A stretch of 64,000 nucleotides of DNA from Tetragonia tetragonoides (lineage: Eukaryota > Streptophyta > Magnoliopsida > Caryophyllales > Aizoaceae). Below are positions 59,197 through 64,000 of this stretch, piece by piece. Where the stretch lies: the NCBI GenBank assembly GCA_038025085.1, contig CM076143.1:39167001-39231000 (forward strand), written 5' to 3'. Made by a program: the position numbers and the translations under genes. Position 1 is the stretch's first letter, and each line of letters begins with the position of its first letter. The notes beneath the pieces were generated by a model. It was not told the DNA's origin. It was given only the letters and a program-made list of their open reading frames with translations, and ran no database searches.

Positions 59197-59528
59197 TGAC
59201 ATGTAGACGCCACATAGTTTTAGCTGTGCGGTATAAAACGAGCATGAGGTATCAACTTTAGTGCACATATGCCATTAATGCATAATGAGTTTATTCTTTT
59301 TTTTTTCTTTAATTGAATTACTTATTAAAATTAGTGTACATATACTACTTTTATTCTCTATTTAAATTTTAGTCGAATCTCATTATAAATTTTCAAGAAT
59401 TAGCATGCATCCTCTGGATAGAAATCTTTCAAAAAATAAATTAAAATGCATTTTATCAATAATATTAATAATTTAACTTCAAATATTTTAAGCATTTTAT
59501 TATTAAATATATTCATAAAATTATTTTA

Positions 59529-59561
59529 CGAGTCCGTGCGAAGCACGGGGATAAAACCTAG
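59529..59561 (+). repeat. Helitron 3' end (hairpin plus CTAG)
   Basis: CGAGTCCGTGCGAAGCACGG, then GGATAAAACCTAG and T. Confidence 0.85.
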
Positions 59562-62009
59562 TATATATATAAAAGTGAGTTCATTTCGTGTGGTCACGCC
59601 ACGTAGGATACCACGCAAGCGTCTATATTCATGTGAGGGCGACACGTGGGATGCCACGCAGTGCCCAAATTCGTGTGCTGATGACATGTATGCTGCTACT
59701 TGAGCCACTCATCCAAGTGGGTCAATTATTAATGATCATTATTTGACTTCATAGATACAACATAATATAATTATTATAATATTATTCAAATTATAAAATA
59801 AAATAACTTTGGTTACGCAACTTTAAAAATTATAATTCTTACTCCATTGGATCAGGTTTGAAAAATACTTCAAAATGAGATACATATGTACTATGTCCTA
59901 TAATGTTGGGTTCTTTTTGAGTGAGGATGACATGTGGGACGACACTTCGGAGGGATATGTTTGTGTGAAGATTACACATAGACCCACATCGGTATATGTA
60001 CAAGCTTGCCACATATCCTAACAAATAATCTAAGTGTCACGTGTTTAATACATCATCGATAATTGAATTTATTATAAATTAGTATATTGTTTCAAAATAG
60101 AAAATAAAATAATTTAAGTTACGTAACTCAAAAAAAAAAATTATAATCTTATTTCAATGAATTGGATTTAAAACGTACTTAAAAGTGAGATATATATATT
60201 TTATAAGTTTTCGTTGAAGTTAAGTGGATAAGACACGTAGGATAACCATAAAAAGTTGAGTCAATTTCGTGTGGGCAGACAACGTAAGACGACGCCACCT
60301 TGGAGACCCAATTTCGTGTGGTGATGACACCTAAGAGCCACATAAGCGGACACATAAACAAGTCGTACAAGTGACATTAATGAATGCATCCTCATTCTTG
60401 ACATTAATATAGTAACTAAATGTAATATTTATAATTAGCCTATTTGTTTCAAATTAAAAAATAAAATAACTTTGGTTACGCATTTATAAAAAATCTAAGT
60501 TTTACGTCATTTACATTAGAAATGAAAAATACTTCAAAATGAGATGTATATATCTTATATTTAAGTTTATAAAGTTTGATCTTTTTTAGGGAAAGTTTTT
60601 TATATAGGTTAATAAAATACGTAGAATAATCATACTGGTAATACATTACTTGAGTATATTACACTAAAATTGGGTCCTAATTCAAGTGGTGATATAAAGG
60701 TGAGTCAATTTCATGTGGGCACGCCACGTGAGATGCCACATAAGCGGTTAATTGTTTGTGGGCTTGACATGTGGAATGCCACATAGAGGCCCAAATTCGT
60801 GTGACGATGACACTTAATTAAGTCGCCACATAAGCAAAGCTTTCCGCCACATAAACCAAACTTGCCCCATAACCTAACTACTCAACATCCTCCAAGTGTC
60901 ACCATTAATGTCTCAGCATTAGCTGACTTTATTACATAATTATTAGCATATTTTTATTTTACAAAAAAATAATTTTATTTACGTAAGTTAAAAAATTATA
61001 AATCCTACTTCAATGGATTGGATTTGAATTTTTTTTAAATACAAGTGGGTCCTTTCTGTGCGGTGATAACATGTAGACGTTACATAAGAGAGAATGTTCG
61101 TATGAAAATGACACGTAGACGCTACATCTACATGTGCACAACTTTGCCACATAACTTAACAAATTCATGTCCAAGTTCAACTCATGTTGGCACGACACCT
61201 GTAGGACGCCACGTAGAGGCCCAAATTCGTGTGACGATGACACCTAAGCCGCCACATAAGCAAAGATTGCCACATAGCCTAACAACTCATTATCGAAGTG
61301 TCACCCATTAATGCGTTATCATTAGTTGGATTTATTACATATTTATATATTAGCATATTAGTCGGATTTATTAAATATTTATATATTAGCATATTTTTAT
61401 ATTACAAAAAAAAATATTTAGTTACGTAAGTCAAAAATTTATAAATCTTAGTTCAATGGATTGACTTTAATAGAAGTTTCAAAATAAGATAGATATGTCC
61501 TATACAAGTTGGGTTATTTCCCTGCGGTGATAACATGTAGACGCCATATAAGAGGGAATGTTTGTGTGAAAATGAGATGTTAGACGTTACATGTGCACAA
61601 CTTTGCCACACACAGCTTAAGAAATATCATCTCCAACTCCCACATGATTATCATCATTCAACTTTTTTATAAGACTTATTTTCATATTATTTCAAACTAA
61701 AAAAATAACTTTTTAGTTAGGTAACTCTAAAAATTATAAATCTTACTTCATTAAATTGATTTTTCTTTTTTTTTTTGTTTTGAATTTTTGAAGTAGGCAT
61801 CAAATTATCTTCATAAATCAATCTTTTTTACATTCATTCTATTTTAGATATAGATCGATTTAGAAGGACATTTCATACCAAAATAATTAAAATAGTCAAA
61901 TGTAAAATTAGTTGTGCAGTATAAAACAGGCATGAGGTATCACCTAAAAAGTTATCTTCATTTTCGAGAGATATTAACGAGTCCGTGCGAAGCACGAAAA
62001 TAAAACTAG
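59562..62009. repeat. Segmental copy C (Helitron-like array), about 2.4 kb
   Basis: Parallels 4304-4988 plus 16203-18085 and 48480-51520. It has no microsatellite at its start (only TATATATATA), no 165-bp MITE (empty site 61297-61304) and no 518-bp insert. It ends with a Helitron 3' end at 62009. No gene is visible. Confidence 0.78.
61978..62009 (+). repeat. Helitron 3' end (hairpin slightly decayed plus CTAG)
   Basis: CGAGTCCGTGCGAAGCACG, then AAAATAAAACTAG and T. The last stem pair is lost. Confidence 0.8.
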
Positions 62010-62948
62010 TATATACATATAATTAAGTCCTTATTCGTGTAGTGCCGACACGTGTGACGCCACATAGGCAGTCCACGTCGTGTGATCATGACACATAAGC
62101 TACCATTTAGGCGGATCATCCACCATGTTATCATTAATTAATGCATCACGATTCTTGAGTTTAATACAATCATTAAATATGAAATTTATAATTATTAATA
62201 AATTATTTTAAATTATAAAATAAAATAACTTTCGTTATACAACCCTAAAAGTTATAAATTTAACGTCATTGCATCGGAAATGAAAAATTCTTCAAATTGA
62301 AATGCATATGTGGTATATTTGGGTCATAGGATCCTTATTTGTGTGGTGATGCCACGTGAGCGGCCACGTAAGCGAGCCACAAACGTGTGTCGTTGACATG
62401 TAAGCTGACACGTATGCAAGTCATCCAGTATGCCACCAGCAACTACTGCATCATCATTATTGACTTTAACATAGTAATGAAACATGAAATTTATTGTAAT
62501 TAGTATGTTGTTTTCAACTACAAAATAATAAAAATAAATCATTACACAACTCTAAGAATTAAATGGAAAATAAAAAAAATACTTTAATAAGATGTATATG
62601 TGCTATTTTGGCAAAGAAAGTCTTGCATTTTTCTGGGGAGAAGTTAGAAGTGATGATAAAATACGTTGTACCATGCATATTATTAATAGTAAGTGAAATG
62701 AAGTCTAAAATCATGAATATGTTTTTGAAGTTAGATAAATTTCATGTGGAGTGGATAAATGTGAAAATTTTATTAGTAATTAATTGATGAAAATATGGGA
62801 ATTTCATATGCAATGTACACAGTTTTGGCCATATATAGCAATATACAATAGCAATTAACTTTTTTTTTTTTGAGGGGATAGCAATTAACTTAGTTAATAC
62901 CTTAAGGAAATAAAACGAGCCCGTGCGAAGCACGGGGATAAAACCTAG
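62010..62948 (+). mobile_element. Helitron-like unit, 0.94 kb
   Basis: Lies between the CTAG at 62009 and the one at 62948. Begins TATATACATATAATTAAGTCC, has two groups of GCCGACACGTG-type words, then AT-rich DNA and a well-preserved 3' end (CCCGTGCGAAGCACGGGG, ATAAAACCTAG, T). Its relative is 57467-58378, whose 3' end is cut. No protein is encoded. Confidence 0.55.
62917..62948 (+). repeat. Helitron 3' end, best preserved
   Basis: ACGAGCCCGTGCGAAGCACGG carries a seven-base stem CCCGTGC/GCACGGG around GAA. GGATAAAACCTAG and T follow. It is the reference for the other ends in the window. Confidence 0.88.
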
Positions 62949-63539
62949 TGATATGTATGATCAAGATCTTTCATTGAAGGTGATTCCTCTATTTTATGTA
63001 CATGGGTGATGGGTCACAATTTCATGTTTTATTATTATTATTTGCACGATATATTCGTGTTCTGATCAAAACTTTTTTTGCCACTTTTTTTGTCGATGCA
63101 TGATCACCTTAAATTGAATTTGGAGAAGGCTACATTACGTTTATACGTGCAAGTTACTACATGCAATAAAATGATCAAGCAAGATATTTATTATGGTAAG
63201 ATTTTTTTCTCTCTTTTGCCTACAAAGTCAAATTTTTAGATTTCTCATCCAAAATATTCACAGTAATGCTTTCTTTGTTTCTGGAGAACACACAAATGCT
63301 TCTTTTTTTGATTGACACATTACGTTTATATGTGTAGGTTAGATAGTCGAATAAGCAAGTGTTTGGATTTTGAAGATTGCATCTTAAATACTTTTATTTT
63401 TAAATTTATAAGAGAAATATTTGTGATTTTAGGGTTTATATTGTTAGTTGTGGTTTGTACTATTATCATTCGATGATTATTATTGTTAAAATAAAATTGT
63501 GCATTTTTTTAAACAGAAATCATTTATATGATATATCAC
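62949..63539. other. Unassigned AT-rich DNA
   Basis: No gene and none of the array motifs. The word ACATTACGTTTATA occurs twice (63132 and 63319). Confidence 0.4.
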
Positions 63540-63730
63540 TAATCTATATGATGTTCTAAACATGAATGAGGCAATAGTTTAAAGCATATACTATATTGAA
63601 TATCATATAGGAGTGTATTAAATATGGATTCTAAACTCTAGCAAAGGTAATCTATATGATGTTCTACATAAATGAGGCAATAGTTTCAAGTATATACTAT
63701 ATTAAATATCATATAGGAGCATATTAACAT
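63540..63730 (+). repeat. Two-copy tandem repeat, period about 109 bp
   Basis: AATCTATATGATGTTCTA opens both copies (63540 and 63649). Both continue with GAGGCAATAGTTT and ATATCATATAGGAG. No coding content. Confidence 0.85.
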
Positions 63731-63731
63731 G

Positions 63732-63750
63732 AACCCGTGCATCACATAGG
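63732..63750 (+). repeat. Degenerate Helitron-like hairpin
   Basis: GAACCCGTGCATCACATAGG resembles the end at 45353-45383 (GAACCCGTGCATCGCATGG), but no CTAG follows. Confidence 0.4.
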
Positions 63751-63837
63751 ACACCTAAGCAAATAGTATAGGACTTACACCTCATCTAGCAATTAAAAAT
63801 CAGAAAAAACAAAAAGATAAAATTTGTAATAGGAGGA

Positions 63838-63906
63838 GGAAACGAACCCAGCCCATTTGTCCCGATCGGGCATTCTACTTCCCGGTTCTTTTACCAGCCA
63901 GCCTAC
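63838..63906 (-). mobile_element. tRNA-like (SINE-like) segment
   Basis: On the minus strand TAGGCTGGCTGG (63894-63905) resembles a pol III A box and GGTTCGTTTCC (63838-63848) a B box, about 45 bases apart. Between them lies CCCGATCGGG, a perfect palindrome. No complete cloverleaf or clear tail is evident, so this is a tentative tRNA-derived SINE or tRNA relic. The surrounding bases to 64000 hold nothing else recognisable. Confidence 0.35.
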
Positions 63907-64000
63907 GACACCTGAGCAGACGTGTTCGTTTTGGCTCCCAAGCGAAAGCTACACTCAGAGTTATAGAAAGAACCTTGGATCACTCCCAATCTGGTAGTGA

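Overview
The window is repeat-dense nuclear DNA of a flowering plant, probably a eudicot. The evidence is plant Ty3/gypsy LTR retrotransposons with typical plant primer-binding sites (tRNA-iMet, tRNA-Asp and tRNA-Arg types), a FAR1-type Mutator element, a CACTA-like element, Stowaway-like and hAT-like MITEs, long TA microsatellites and many Helitron-type 3' ends. I see no intact host gene, no rRNA or tRNA gene, and nothing bacterial. Almost every long reading frame is part of a transposon or a translated microsatellite.

Layout. (1) 1-4988 and 16203-19893 are one AT-rich array of Helitron-like units ('copy A'), split by an 11.2 kb Ty3/gypsy chromovirus (4989-16202, target duplication GTAGG). 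(2) 20050-35032 is a CACTA-like element. A Mutator-like element (21294-32488, 9-bp target duplication TTATATGAT, FAR1-like transposase pseudogene) sits inside it. Inside that lies a gag-protease-only LTR retrotransposon on the minus strand (25101-32014, target duplication AAAGT). (3) 35033-44188 is a Tat-lineage Ty3/gypsy element with an extra RNase H. It interrupts the right end of the CACTA-like element and has lost its 3' LTR at a 127-bp AT microsatellite. (4) 44316-62948 is a second, longer Helitron-like array. It holds 'copy B' (45449-52985), a direct paralogue of copy A without the chromovirus, and a shorter relative, 'copy C' (59562-62009). (5) 62949-64000 is unassigned AT-rich DNA ending in a tRNA-like, SINE-like segment.

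The most interesting material is the Helitron-like array. About twelve units end in a CCGTGC-GAA-GCACGG-type hairpin, and in seven of them this is followed 7-11 bases later by CTAG and a T. Four other units are cut at or near the loop of that hairpin. Their interiors are built from short iterated inverted repeats of the form CGTGT-N7-ACACG. Several unit junctions have grown into long TA or TG microsatellites. Comparing copies A, B and C gives an internal history: a 165-bp hAT-like MITE is in A and B but not C, a 518-bp hAT-like MITE is only in B, and the chromovirus is only in A. Empty sites in the other copies confirm these insertions.

All element coding regions except one are broken. The exception is a 330-codon reading frame of unknown function between the chromovirus primer-binding site and its gag. 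Boundaries given with matching target duplications are firm. Lineage names rest on motif recognition by eye and were not checked against a database.
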